DNA of 64,000 nucleotides, taken from assembly GCA_022747635.1 (NCBI GenBank), contig JAKTNV010000005.1, forward strand, positions 45,119,013-45,183,012. Reading direction: 5' to 3'. Made by a program: the position numbers and the translations under genes. This document shows, in pieces, positions 48,497 to 59,955 of this stretch (position 1 is its first letter; every line of letters starts with the position of its first letter). The DNA is from Hetaerina americana (Eukaryota; Arthropoda; Insecta; Odonata; Calopterygidae). Below the pieces are notes generated by a model. The model had not been told where the DNA came from, ran no database searches, and saw only the letters and a list, made by a program, of their open reading frames with translations.

Positions 48497-49249
48497 CGAG
48501 GGTCATCCGGAAAGTAGTACCCGTTCGTGAAATAAAGACAAAAAAGTAAATATTAACAAACATAAAAAATTTTATTTGAAAGAGGATACTTTAAACTACT
48601 TCTCAACATAATCTCCAAGCAAATTAAGGCATTTGTCATAACGTGTGACAAGTGTCTGTATTCCTGCTGCATAGTCCTTCGCCGCCAGCTCATTGAGATA
48701 CGCGAGGGACCCATCTTGCACAAATTTTTGCATAATGCAGATGGTGTTTAACAATTTCATGAACAATTGTTCGAGAAACATTGGGAAAATGCTCACAGAT
48801 GTCATCAATTGTGACGCGCCGATCGTTCCTCACGAATTCGTCAACTGAGCTCACCAGTTGGTCTGTAATGACAGACGGTCTCTCCGAACGCTCATCGTCG
48901 TGTGTGTTCCCCCTCCCCATGTTGAAGTTGCGACACCACCGCCGAACAGACGACTCGTCCATTACATTGTCTCCATACACCTCCTTTAATTGGCGATGAA
49001 TATCACATGGGCGAACGTTTCTTGCATTGAGGAATTTAATCACTGCCCTCACTTCACAACTGGCGGCGTTCTCAATTTTTTTAAACATTGTAAACAATCA
49101 CAGAAACAACACAGGCAATGCTAGCGTCACGCAACTTGGCTCAGAGAAGGCAGACAAGCCACTGAAGCTATCTGACCTCGTCCAGCGGCTACTCGCGTCG
49201 TCAGCACTTCATGCGGCACGAACGGGTACTACTTTCCGGATGACCCTCG
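48497..49249 (-). mobile_element. mariner, internally deleted, with perfect 33-bp terminal repeats
   Basis: Terminal inverted repeats 48497-48529 and 49217-49249 are identical over 33 nt (CGAGGGTCATCCGGAAAGTA and on), flanked by TA on each side (48495-48496, 49250-49251), the mariner target duplication. At 753 bp it is far shorter than the usual 1.3 kb. The perfect repeats suggest relatively recent mobility, presumably driven in trans by a full-length relative elsewhere. Confidence 0.92.
48599..49097 (-). pseudogene. mariner transposase with deleted catalytic core
   Basis: The N-terminal part (48690-49097) is open: the listed frame begins MFTMFKKIENAASCEVRAVI, then HRQLKEVYGDNVMDESSVRRW, RSERPSVITDQLV, NRRVTIDDICEHFPNVSRTI and ICARWVPRV, the two helix-turn-helix modules of the SETMAR-like insect mariner group. 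Directly after WVPRV the middle of the protein, including catalytic aspartates, is gone. In another frame the C-terminus follows: ELAAKDYAAGIQTLVTRYDK then CLNLLGDYVEK and a stop, matching the usual ending YDKCLNxxGDYVEK of the group. The product could bind terminal repeats but not cut DNA. Confidence 0.88.
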
Positions 49250-51108
49250 TATAATGTGGAAATATTCCTGTGCATTTATATATTGGAACCAGCTACACTG
49301 TGAGGATTGGTGGATTTCGATTGTTGCTTCGTCTGTTAAATGTATCTCTTCAATAAGGAAAACAATTATTCTCTAATTTAATTTTTTGAGTCTTTATCAT
49401 CATCGAGTGGAACCTTGAAACCATAGGATAAACGATGCAAGTATATGGCGAAATAAGTTTGTGCGAATAAAAGTGAACCACGATACAAAGAGGTAATGAG
49501 AAGAGAACAAGACACTGACACCTCAACTGCAAGAAACTTAACATTAAAACAGTGTCTATGGAATTTAAAATAAAATATCTAGAAGAGTTCAGTGAAGAAA
49601 AGAATTGAACAGTTATTTACCTATCCCTAGTCATTCCTATTAGGTCCGTTGTACTTTCTATTTTTCCCAACATATTGTATTTGTTGCTTCAGCTGTAAAG
49701 CGAGCTGTCTTCCGTTGGTCTCAATATAACTCTTAGAAAATCTCATTGTAAGAAAACGTTATCTTTTTCATTCACTCATCATTGACAATTCAAGGAAATA
49801 ATTTCGGTATAAATGTGGGTAATTCATTTTCCCTTAGAGTTGCTGACGAAACGTGAAAATAAAAATTTTAAAGTTCCACATATCTCACCAGAATTGGAAT
49901 ACAAAATTTGGTACATGGTTTCTACCAGCGAAGTTCATAATTCCCCTCTCGTCATTTATAAGTGCTCTCCTTAAGTAGACGGAGTATACTTTACCCATAC
50001 GCTTGGGGCAATATTGATTCCTCTGCAGAAAGGCTCTCTCTAGCCTCCCTCCCGTCATATCTTGTATTCCCACAACGAAACCCGTCTTATTCCAGGATCT
50101 AGCAACGTCCAAAAAATCCATACGTCTCCTCGTCTATCACTTCACCTACAATTTCACCCTCTTGTCTCCCTCCCTCTTTAAACCCGTCTCTTCATCCATT
50201 CCCTTCCACTTGGTCTTCTTCCTTTCAATCACTTCGCCCTTTGCCTTACCCTCGCTCTCTCGATTTTCACACTCAAGTTTCTTGCGAATTTCCTGTTTCG
50301 GCCACCCCTGGTGTGGCGTTCTCTCTCTATCCTTTCCTTCCCGTCCCATCATTGCGGCAAGATGATATCGTAAGAGGAGGGCAGGGAGGAGGGGAGGAAG
50401 CACTCCTATGGCAATTCCTTGCGAGTGGACGCCTCGAGGAGCACAGATTACGCCATTCCTCGAAGGAGTCGATGAAACGCCTAGTGCCTTCCATCCCTGA
50501 TGCATGCCGTACGAGCATCTGCACTTGTCCCCATCCTCTCCACTGAAGTCGAGATTAGAGTTGACGCCCTTGCACTCCCTGTCCATTCCGTCCCGTAGTA
50601 TTTGGTTCCCGGTCTCATAACCTCATATGCCTGAGACAATTTTAGGCGGCAATATGGCGTACTAATTTGCGAGCATCAACCATTACACAAGAGTGTGAAA
50701 TTTCCTTCCCTCTCAACTCTTCATTCAGATCCAACTCTTTTATTTTGTTTTGTTCAATTTACAGTTTTTTATGTAAGTGAGAAGTAATACTAAGATGTAC
50801 AACCTTCAAGGCGTTCCCATTCGGGAGAGGGAGATTTAGTTAGGCCTGAGTTTAGTTAATGACGGAAAGTACTTTCCTCGCCTTTCTGTCAGACTAGACA
50901 TCCATTTCATATGTGCCAGAATTTTTGCGCACTCTATTTGCCATTATTTTTAATTGTTTTAATATCGAAACTCCTAAAAGGCCTTGTCTGTAGCCTTTTT
51001 GGCTTGCATTCATATGTTTAATACAACTGATGTTGATTTAAGAATTATATTATTTTTATTCACTAATATCACTGCACAAGTATTCGATTTAAATTATCAT
51101 TGGCTTAA

Positions 51109-51127
51109 ATATATATATATATATATA

Positions 51128-51219
<92 letters not shown>
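51109..51219. repeat. (TA)n microsatellite, about 110 bp
   Basis: Almost pure TA dinucleotides with a few interruptions (GTA at about 51128 and CAT at about 51161). The Tyr-Ile repeat ORFs on both strands here are artefacts. Confidence 0.97.
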
Positions 51220-51223
<4 letters not shown>

Positions 51224-52545
51224 CTATTTAATAAACACGTTTCATTGATTTGACTACAGTATTGGGTCACAGAAGCCTTTTCCAATTCAAATTCTGGTCC
51301 TTTACTGCCACGTTGTGAATATGTCGTAGGTGAAAAGCGACGATGCATCGACATTTTGATTCCACCAAAACAGGTCGTTACAATTGGCTACATGAGGCTT
51401 GTTGAATGTTTTCTCACCGATATGACAGCTAGAATATGGTTTTAAATGTTTAAAGAGACATGCAAACTCAAAGTAAGGTGAACTGTCTCTGCTCTTACGA
51501 AAATATGTTTTGACACCGCTCCTGCGATTGTGATAAAAGATCGCTGAATGTGTAGGATCATTGTCAGGGTTATTGAGATTTTAATTAGGTTACATTCACA
51601 AGCTGGTGACAGAAGTTGCAAATAGGACGTATGTGTGCACTGTTATTTCCGAGGCTGCTCATACCCGAACAACATGACGTTTACGTACAGTTGTAGTGGC
51701 ACGTAGATGAGGAGTTTATTTCGATGATTATCACTGCCTATAAAACTTGTACGAATCACTTTGATTGTGGAAGCAAACAGCGTGGAAATCTGCGGCATCA
51801 CCAACACCAAAAAACCTCAAGTGGCGGCAAATATTTTATACATAATACAACGAAGATTATTAAATTATATTCCAATGCTGGAATTTAATGTGATCATATT
51901 TGTTATTAAATTACTCTCCGAGGAATAAATATATCTTTTATTATTAAATGAAAATTTAATTATAAGTATCACCTGACTCCTTGATTTACTTAAACAAACC
52001 AGTACTGAAAATCTAAGAAAACGGCATAAGTTTTCCACATGCACGACTCAATATTATACAAAACCTATTGCGCCAGAGGCGATGACTCACAAGAGTACAA
52101 TTTCTGCGTTTTCCATATCGTTTGTTGCAAATAATTTTTGCAAAGAAAGCTTAAACATTTCGCGCATATGACTAATAAGCAACTTTCACCGCCATTACAT
52201 ATCTCGCTAGATACTCCGATCATTACGGCATACGTACACCAATCATGACGGCAGCTCTTTCATTTGAAACTCCTCACTACTGTCATAAGCTCATTTTTCA
52301 ACATGTTACTCAGTTATCTTCCCCTGAAAAAGTATTATTGCACTTCATTGAATTCATTCATTTTTCCATTTTCTTTACTCTTCTTACCTCTTTACAAAAT
52401 ATATTCTCATTTACTCCAAAATAATTGCAACTTTTCCACTTCTGACTCAATAAATTCTTTTATTACTGTCAATTATACTATTTTGCATTTAGGTGACGCC
52501 TCTGTGCATTATTAGCTTCCGCTAATACGCAAGATCTTCTTGGAG

Positions 52546-52612
52546 TACTGCGGGGTACACGGGGAAAGGAACCGCCTTCCCTGATGCGGGAATTTAACCC
52601 ACCGTTCTCCTT
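52546..52612 (+). mobile_element. Possible SINE body fragment
   Basis: The order ACACGGGGAAAGGA, GATGCGGGAATTTAACCCAC and CGTT parallels ACACAGGGAAAGAC, CATGTGAATTTCACACGCCG, TT in the body of the SINE at 53094. No head is present. Short, so tentative. Confidence 0.35.
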
Positions 52613-53093
52613 ATTATTTGTTGAGACCTACTCTCCTATTAAACAAACGTTTTGGTATATTTCTCCGTTTGATAAACTATTTTCCGAGAGTTCTTGCCTT
52701 TAGATGAAACTTTCACTTGCATCCTTTGCCTTCGTAGACTCTTTCAATTCTTCATTTTAATCTTTCATTCTATTTAGCTGACGTTATCCTCAGATTTGTG
52801 TAAGTTTCTTCAATTTGGGATTTATTTAAAAATAACGGAATAATCACCGGGTGTTATTAGGTTTCCCCGATGGCCATTGTACATTTCTGAAACGTAGCTG
52901 GAAATTGAGCTGTACCATAAGAGAATCCTGTCGGATATATAGTAATTTCCTTAGGAATACTTTGTCTTCTTAACGAAACTTAAAGAACGAGATTATGGTT
53001 ATGTTTTTTAAATACGTTTTCGACTGGCTCGAGCTAGGAAGTTCGCCGTTGACCTTGCAAAAACATTTGTAACTCTATATAGATTGACTCTGC

Positions 53094-53395
53094 GTACGTG
53101 GTAGTCCAGTGGCAGGAGCGCGGGGCTGCTGCTCAGAGAGCCTGGATTTTATTCCCGGGGACGCCTCAGGGTAGGCTAAGCTTTACCTAAGGTGTATGAT
53201 TTTTCGGGTATCAAATCTTCCTGAGGATGCATAGGCGACACAGGGAAAGACACTGGCCATCATGCCCTAACATGTGAATTTCACACGCCGTTGGGCTTAG
53301 AGCTAGGTTAACTCTTACCTCCCCCATCGATCCAACCTTCGGGTTTGATGTGGAATCCAAAACTACGGAGTTTGGATTTGGCCCCTAACATCAAT
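53094..53395 (+). mobile_element. tRNA-derived SINE, second family
   Basis: The tRNA-like head (53094-53165) has TAGTCCAGTGGCAGGAGCG as A-box region and GGATTTTATTCCCGGGG as degraded B box at normal tRNA spacing. The body (about 53166-53395) is GC-richer than its flanks and includes GGGAAAGACACTGGCCATC and GAATTTCACACGCC. The end is set where AT-rich sequence resumes and is approximate. It differs from the SINE at 33.8 kb and from that at 56.8 kb. Confidence 0.6.
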
Positions 53396-53967
53396 CACAT
53401 TGCAAAAGCTTTGTACTCATCACTTTAAAAACTTCACGTAGGCGCGAGGCAGCCATCTTGTGTTCGATGTATCTCACTGCGCCTGACACTCCGACCTGCA
53501 CTTTGCACATCTGCTTAGTCACATACACTATCCTTATCGAGTTATTTTTTTCCACCCGAAGCGAGGCGATTTCTTATCTTTCGCGGTCTACTGCATCCAT
53601 TGCCTACGATTTCCGTGCCGAACGGGTCGTATTATACATTCATACGAAAAAAATATGCACAAGCTTTCGCGTTGGAAGTTATCCTTCAGTTGTCGCATAC
53701 TGGAATCCTACCGTAGACTTTTATTAAGGATAGCGGTAACTAAACGCAGACTGGCTTTTGTTTTTGTCCGTGGGATGAATTCTTTTTGGCGAAGATTCAT
53801 TTTTGATATTTAAAAGTCGTTCATGAAAAATTTTCGTAATCTTGATTTCATTCGAAGTTGAACTTGTCGATTAAATGGGAGATAAATCTATACTTCACTG
53901 TAGAATAACTTAATACTGTTTATTAAGATGTGGCATTTGGTCATGAATTTTTCTGAATCTGGATTCA
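53396..53967. other. Intergenic, nothing recognised
   Basis: One 89-codon ORF (53458-53727 plus) has no family features. No repeat was seen apart from the diverged repeat that starts at 53968. Confidence 0.4.
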
Positions 53968-54269
53968 GTACATTAAACACTATTTTTTAACGTCTAGAAT
54001 GTCAGTTTAAGTAATCAATTTTTCATAATTATTTTGATGCTCGTTTGTTTTGTTGATAAATAGTATTGTTCGAAATTTTTCCTTCCGTCCTGGTGTCGAT
54101 TAAAAAATAGCAATACCCATCTATTTAGAAAGCTATTAAAACTTTCTCGGCTGTCCTCTTGTCACGAATATTATTGGACTTTTACGCGCATGAATGTGAG
54201 ACAGTTGACCAGTCATTGTGTTACAATTTCACCCAATCTTAAATGCTTAAAATTCTATTATTAGTAGTT
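53968..54269 (+). repeat. Diverged direct repeat, copy A, unknown nature
   Basis: Colinear with 57231-57545 in the same orientation. Matching blocks in order are ACATtaAACACTATTTTT, AAATTTTTCCTTCCG, GTCGATTAAAAAAT, TCCTCTTGcCAC-aATATT, the ACGCGcATGtATG block, and CACCCAATCTTAAAT followed by TTTTATc-TTAGT. Spacing is preserved with small indels. No terminal repeats, tRNA box or coding frame was seen. Confidence 0.65.
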
Positions 54270-56454
54270 CAGTATCTGTGGTGGGTACTTGTTGAAAAAG
54301 GGGGAACTATAAGCCGTCAATGTGTTTGGAATCTTGATTAAATACGTATTCGGAATCGTCGATATATCATGAGTAATCGCCTCTCTTATTTAGAGATTGA
54401 CGAAAAAGTTAGTATATTTTAAAATGTTTATATGCAGGAAGATTTATTAATTTGAATAACCGTCACATTTTTGGTTATCGGTTGCCGTAGATGGAATTAT
54501 TCGAGGAGATTGAAGTAGTATGGAACGGGATATTCCTACTAGTCTGTCATAAAAATACGAGTGTAATTGAGTGTAACCTTGGTCAAAAACGAATTCTTAC
54601 AGAAATTGTATTTATTTAGTTTGGTAAAATCAGGTCATATTTGGCTCAAGCCTACTTGACAGTAACAGTGAAGTAGAAATAATGTGATTTTCTATTTAAA
54701 GAAGCAAAACAATTTCAATGCATAATTCCTTATTTGCAATAACATTCTTTTGGACTTCGGGTCCACATATTACGTGTAAGGCCGCAAAGCGTCCCTTGAC
54801 TTTGTACATTTCGCAATAGTTTTACGTTGGACTGAATGCTTTTAATTGGGGTTTAATTTTACCCATAGTGAATTTATTGGCAAGCTCAAAAATAACGTAA
54901 TATTTTCACTGATTGGGTAAATTGACATTTTTTATATTAGAGTAGCTTGAAGCATCACTTCTTTAAAATGGTGAATTCCGTATGCGTGTTTTTCGGTAGG
55001 AAAACTTTAAAACGAGTAACTTGAAGGACTGGATGCAGCGGAAGAACCATTGCGCTTGGGACGGGGACTTTCAAACGTGGTGATGGTTTGTTTTTGAATT
55101 TTTTCCTACTCACCATGCTTCTCCATTAATCGGGTCGAAAGAATCGAACTCCCGTGTGAGTTCATGCAAATTATTACGGAAAACAACGCTGCTATGCTTC
55201 TCCGAAGTCGTAGAGATGGGGAGTCTCAGATTAATTCTGAAGGATTCAACGTTCATCCCCTTCAGCGTCGTGGACAAATACCCCGAATGGAAATTGCACG
55301 AAGTGGCAAAAAGGCGGCGGAGGAAGGAGAGGAGGCGCCGAGGGGAGAAGCGAGGAGGTGGGAGAGTAGCATTGAAAAAACAATGCAATATCCGTTCGAC
55401 GCGAGCGCTGGGGACTTAGATAAAACAGGTCACGTGGGCTTCGCAGTGCACCGCCTTCGCCGGAGACGGGAGGCGACAAGGTGCGGAATGGGTATTCATC
55501 CACTGTACCAACTCCCTGGTTCCCCGAAGATATCGGCCCTGTGCCCTCCACCCCTGCCGTTCTCCGACTCTTCCTCATCACCCCTCTCCCTTTGCCCTCA
55601 CGAGTAGCCACCCACTTTCCTCCATCCAACCTCCTCTCACCCTCCAACAGAATTTTTACTCTCTTTTCCCCCTCTCTCTCGCTTTTGCCATCTCTTCCTC
55701 ACCTTTGACCCTTCTTTCACCTATCTGTGCCTCTATTTTTACGGCGCCTCGGCCATGACCTCTGTGGCTAATGCACGGCTGAGGAGGCAGGCTTCGAGGA
55801 TGGTGTGGTGGGAGAAGAGAAAGGGTGGAACCGAGCCATAAAAGGGTAGCTCAGAAGCGAGGTGGATTGAGGGGAAGGGGACTAGATGTTAAGGAGGGGA
55901 GACAGGCTCAAGGAGAGCATCGAGGGTAGGGGTCAAGGCGGCAGTGAAACGGGGACAGCGGCTGCCAAGAGTCTGGTGCATGTTGTGGTTCACATTTTCA
56001 AATATAGGGATCGCTGGTAATATTCTGATGTGGAATGAGGAAAATTTACTTAAGTCGTCGTTTGAAAACTATTGATAGTGCTATGTACAAAATCGAAATT
56101 ATAGACTCTTTGCAAACTTCAGCAAAAATAAAATTAATTATAGATCGCATAAATGAAACACAGAAAACTTTTTTATTCTTTAAAGTATGTGTGCACGGAT
56201 TTTTAAAATTATCAATTCACTGTTTTGACTGCAACGTAGCTCCTAGAAGATCCAAAAAGCATCAAAAGGAAGGGTACTTCGTTTATTTAGAAAAGGTAAT
56301 GTACTTGTTGGAAAGCCTCGAGTCAACTTATCTGTTTACGTTTCTCACAAACTGCGGAACATTGGAAGTCGTGATGGGGAGTATTATTATTTGTTATTCT
56401 ACCGTTTAAGTTACGTTTCAGATGGGCACAGACTGAACACGTCTAAATTTCTTA
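54270..56454. other. Intergenic with a purine-skewed GC island
   Basis: 54270-55020 is AT-rich and plain. 55020-55990 is GC-richer and strand-skewed, with three overlapping ORFs (55156-55419, 55164-55607, 55246-55647 minus) that look compositional. The 124-codon ORF at 56035-56409 is AT-rich and matches nothing I know. Confidence 0.42.
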
Positions 56455-56730
56455 GCCTGGCCTAACAAAGCACAACCTGACCCCCACACTAAAATAGACT
56501 CTTCTCTAATTCCATATATATATCATCGTCCTTCATTTCGTATAACATGGCTATCATTTTCCTACCCCTTCCCCTACCTCACTCGCCTAACGTCCTACTC
56601 TATATCACAGTCTTGTACAAGACTGTGATACTATTCCATCGCCACTCAAAAGCTCTGCAATATCTTTTCTGTCTTCTATCCAAAATACTTCTCTTCTCCC
56701 ACATACAAGTAACGCCTAATAATTTACTAT
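56455..56730 (-). mobile_element. Old RTE-like LINE 3' fragment with internal palindrome
   Basis: Colinear weak similarity to the C-terminal end of the LINE copies (compare 370-510). The clearest block is CTCGCCTAACGTCCTACTC followed by TATATCACAGTCTT (56582-56614) against TTTGCCTAACATTCTCCCCT, CTATTACAGTCTT in copy 1. At 56603-56630 a 28-nt perfect palindrome (TATCACAGTCTTGT and its complement) breaks the match. Confidence 0.5.
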
Positions 56731-56837
56731 TATCCTTTCAGTTCGTTTTGCCTTATACAACCTTATTCAAAGCCATATCTTAAAATCGAGTCAGACATAC
56801 GTGCGTGTAATAATTTTTCAATATGATGGAGGGGATC

Positions 56838-57135
56838 AGAATGATGCGGTGGCTAATGTACTTGCTCCCCACCCAGAGGGCCAGGGCTCAAATCCCGGAG
56901 GTGGAAGATATTTTCAGGGGTATCCCGATCCCTACTTGAGGTGCTTTGTGGAGGGGTGTCCATCGGATGGGACGTAAAGCTGCGGAAGCCTTGGCGCCTT
57001 TTGTTAAGAGTTGGCTAATGCCAACGCCGGGTTTCGTTTCTCTCCACCCTTCATCATTTCGTGCCCATCCGCAATGGCACAAATTACCACTGCTGTCCAT
57101 CGCCTACCCTAAAAACTACGAATACTTAATATGCT
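56838..57135 (+). mobile_element. tRNA-derived SINE, third family
   Basis: The head has GGTGGCTAATGTACTTG (A-box region) and GGGCTCAAATCCCGG (B box, 56884-56898). The body includes TCGGATGGGACGTAAAGC and CCTTGGCGCC, a block I recall as widespread in arthropod SINEs (GGATGGGACGTTAAGC). The 3' end near 57135 is approximate. Transcription would be by polymerase III with LINE-driven retroposition. Confidence 0.65.
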
Positions 57136-57230
57136 GTAATGCTGCGGGTTTTGTAAAAAAAACACTTCTCGTACTCGGTTATTAGATTTGAAACCAGATT
57201 CAAAATCACTGTGAAAAGTGTATCTCATTA

Positions 57231-57545
57231 GTACATCGAACACTATTTTTAAATGCAAGATGTCTTAAGTGCTTTTTAATTTGTCAATTCAGTATAGATA
57301 TTTTAATGTTCCTAGATTATTTTACCGATAAATAAAGTGTTTCTCTAAATTTTTCCTTCCGATCTAGGGTCGATTAAAAAATTAAGTAAATATCTTTTGA
57401 AAAATTATGAAAACTCAATCAACTATCCTCTTGCCACAAATATTGTTGAAGTTATACGCGTATGTATGTATGTAAATATCTTAAATTCTCTTTGCATTAT
57501 AATTGCACCCAATCTTAAATTCTTTACATTTTATCGTTAGTTGTT
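57231..57545 (+). repeat. Diverged direct repeat, copy B, unknown nature
   Basis: Partner of 53968-54269, same orientation, about 3.26 kb apart. Both copies start roughly 100-570 nt downstream of a tRNA-derived SINE, but the SINEs are of different families, so a simple duplication of the whole SINE-plus-repeat block is not indicated. Confidence 0.65.
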
Positions 57546-59849
57546 GGAAATGGAACAAACCACTACCCAATTTTGTGTTTGTCCTAAAAACTTGGAACTC
57601 CAAATAATTCAGCAGGTTATATTTCCAGTAAGTACACCAGTTACACTACCTGCTCTCTTAAATTAAAAGTACTCTTCGGCTCAAAATTAATTTGCCTGCC
57701 TATCCTATTTTACACTATGATACTCTATGATACACTTTTATATTATACTATTCAAGTGTAATATCTTCTAACATTTCCTGCCAAATGAAGAACAACAGAA
57801 ATTTCAGATATTCTCAGGATAAAACTCCTGTAGACTTTCATATATTTCATGATTTTCGCCATACCCACCGAGAGTTCATTTGTAGGAGTTACTTTAGCCC
57901 ACTGGAAAAACAGGCTGTACTGACGCCGAGACTTTTTGGATTCCTTATCACACGACATACGGCCTTCTTTGAGCTGCTACGCTCACGAAATTTCACAATC
58001 ATAACATCATCACTGTGTCTGACTCAATTGAGGATGAATTTTGGTAAGTTTTAAGCTGCGAAAGCGACGAAAATTGCTGATACGATGTTTTCGCACATTG
58101 CTCGAACCCATTTTAAGTACTAAAACGCAATTTTACAATCCTGTGCATTGAACGGCACAAACCTTTGTCTTACATTCAAAATGCGTGCCCATGAAGTTTA
58201 AGCGAAACCATATCTTTCTATCTACTCCCAGTCCAGAGAAAAAAATTGGGACTTGGAACTTAAGAATTTGGACCTACTTCATACGTATCGTGCATTGCCT
58301 CTCGATTTATGAACCCTATACTTATCAGATTTCCTTCAAATAACTCCAAAACACTTTCTCTCTTACTATTTTGCCTAAATCATTTTCATTTTTTCCTTTT
58401 AGTCCATTTTGTCTTTTCCTAATTTCGTCATATACACTCCTTTATCTTTAAACAAATGTAATTTTATCAAAGAGAAATAAAATTAGGACTTCCCCCATCA
58501 TACCTGCCTTCTTCATATGAATTTGAACATATTCACAACTAAAGCGCTTGCTAAAACTTTACTATTACCTGGACCTCTATTTAAGATTTTTCTATTATAT
58601 CGCATTAATTTCCCTGGAAAAACAGTGGAATAATTATTTTATGGGCTCAACTTTTGAAGAAGAAAATAATCGAAATTATAATTCACTGCGCACTGAATAT
58701 GAATTTTCAAAGAAAAAATCTCCTCGCTTTGAGTGAAGGTGACCCATTTTCAGTCGCACCTCACGTTGAGATGCTGAAAACAAGAATCCTGAAACCCGAG
58801 GAATTGCATATTTTTCTGCATAGGAACGCGACACCCGATGGCGTTTTCTCCAGCGCTTCTATGGTCTTGAGTTTCAATTCCAGATGGCATTCGCTCCTTT
58901 ATGCTCTCCCCCTCTGCTCAACTCCCGTAGTACTCCGATGTTCCGACGAATAAAGTTTCTCATTCCAAACCCCCGAAGCCTTAAGGGACGTCTTCACCCG
59001 TCCTCCTGCTCCTCACCTCATAGTCTCCAGACCTCGGCTGGCGCCCCTGTCGGCGACGGCGCTGGGAAACTCGGGAGTGGGAGAAGTAATTTACCTGCGT
59101 TTTCACCTCTCCTTGTCTTTTTGTCTCGCTGTGCCTCACGGGGAAATCCTTGCCCGTGATTGGCTTCTAGTCACTCGGGGCGCGTGGGTGAAGCGCGCGG
59201 GAAATAGGTTAGGAAGGTACGAGTTGGGGGAAGCCGAATGAAGGGATGAATATTGAAAATGATGTTAGGGAAAAGGTGTCGTGCTGGGAAGGTTTGTAAA
59301 ATACTGGGAATCAAAATAATAGAGGCAAAGTGAGAAAAGAATAGCAACCTGAAGGAAAAGAAGCTTATCATACTACTACTGGATGAATTACTTTCTTAAC
59401 CTTACGAATATACCTATGCAACGTGTAAAATTTAAGTGCATCATCAGGTTGGATGATAAGAAGAATGCTAAGATCTACTTTTATTTTAATCCGCGAGATG
59501 ATAAATAAATAATTTGGAAAAACAATTTCTAATGCTTCGAGTAATTAAAGCTGCACGTAGCTATCGATATCGATCGAAGCTGCATTTAGCTAAGTGATAG
59601 CTAAATGTCCTGCAAAGCAAATTAAATCTGCTCCATCGTGATTATAGGTTTTCAGATAATTTGGCAAAAAACACGTTGGGACTTATTATGCAGTATTTGT
59701 TCTTTATGATGTATATTGTGCTCTTTTCGATCACAAACGTAATCGGATTTGCACTGTATGTGAGCCTGATTCTATTAGAACGATATTTGCTGAGAACTTC
59801 GTTAAATTTAGACACTAACGAACTAAAATTTGTTGTCTCCGGTGTAACT
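57546..59849. other. Intergenic
   Basis: Mostly AT-rich. A GC-richer island lies at 58730-59230, followed by a purine-rich stretch to 59350. A vague LINE-like stretch near 58340-58430 was judged too weak. No gene is supported. Confidence 0.42.
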
Positions 59850-59955
59850 TTACGAAATTTGCGCAACATTTTGAAATGAAATTATTGACTTTGTAATTCC
59901 GCACACTTTTCCACGGAGTTTGTCGAATTACAAAATCAATAATTTTATTTCAATA
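59850..59955. repeat. Hairpin repeat, family A copy 2
   Basis: Arms 59871-59898 and 59926-59953 are reverse complements with two mismatches in 28 nt, around a 27-nt loop containing CACACTTTTCCAC. The left flank (AAATTTGCGCAACATTTT) equals the reverse complement of the right flank of copy 1 at 13889-13907. The inner sequence TTTGTAATTCCRCACACTTT is shared with copy 1. Confidence 0.65.

Larger units (their letters stand above)
49252..53090. other. Intergenic with microsatellite and one GC-richer island
   Basis: A GC-richer island at 49900-50640 has ORFs on both strands of compositional type. A long (TA)n tract lies at 51109-51219. A SINE-like fragment lies at 52546-52612. The rest has no recognised feature. 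Confidence 0.42.

Noticed and set aside
50984..51354. Tyr-Ile repeat ORFs on both strands
   Set aside because: Translation of a (TA)n tract.
53094..53165. Possible tRNA gene
   Set aside because: Degraded B box and a following SINE body; not a functional tRNA.
55156..55647. Three overlapping ORFs of 87-147 codons
   Set aside because: Purine-rich, Arg/Glu or Pro/Ser translations on both strands; compositional.
58330..58440. LINE-like pyrimidine-rich stretch resembling the RTE-like C-terminal region
   Set aside because: Only about 30 nt of weak similarity, within reach of composition.
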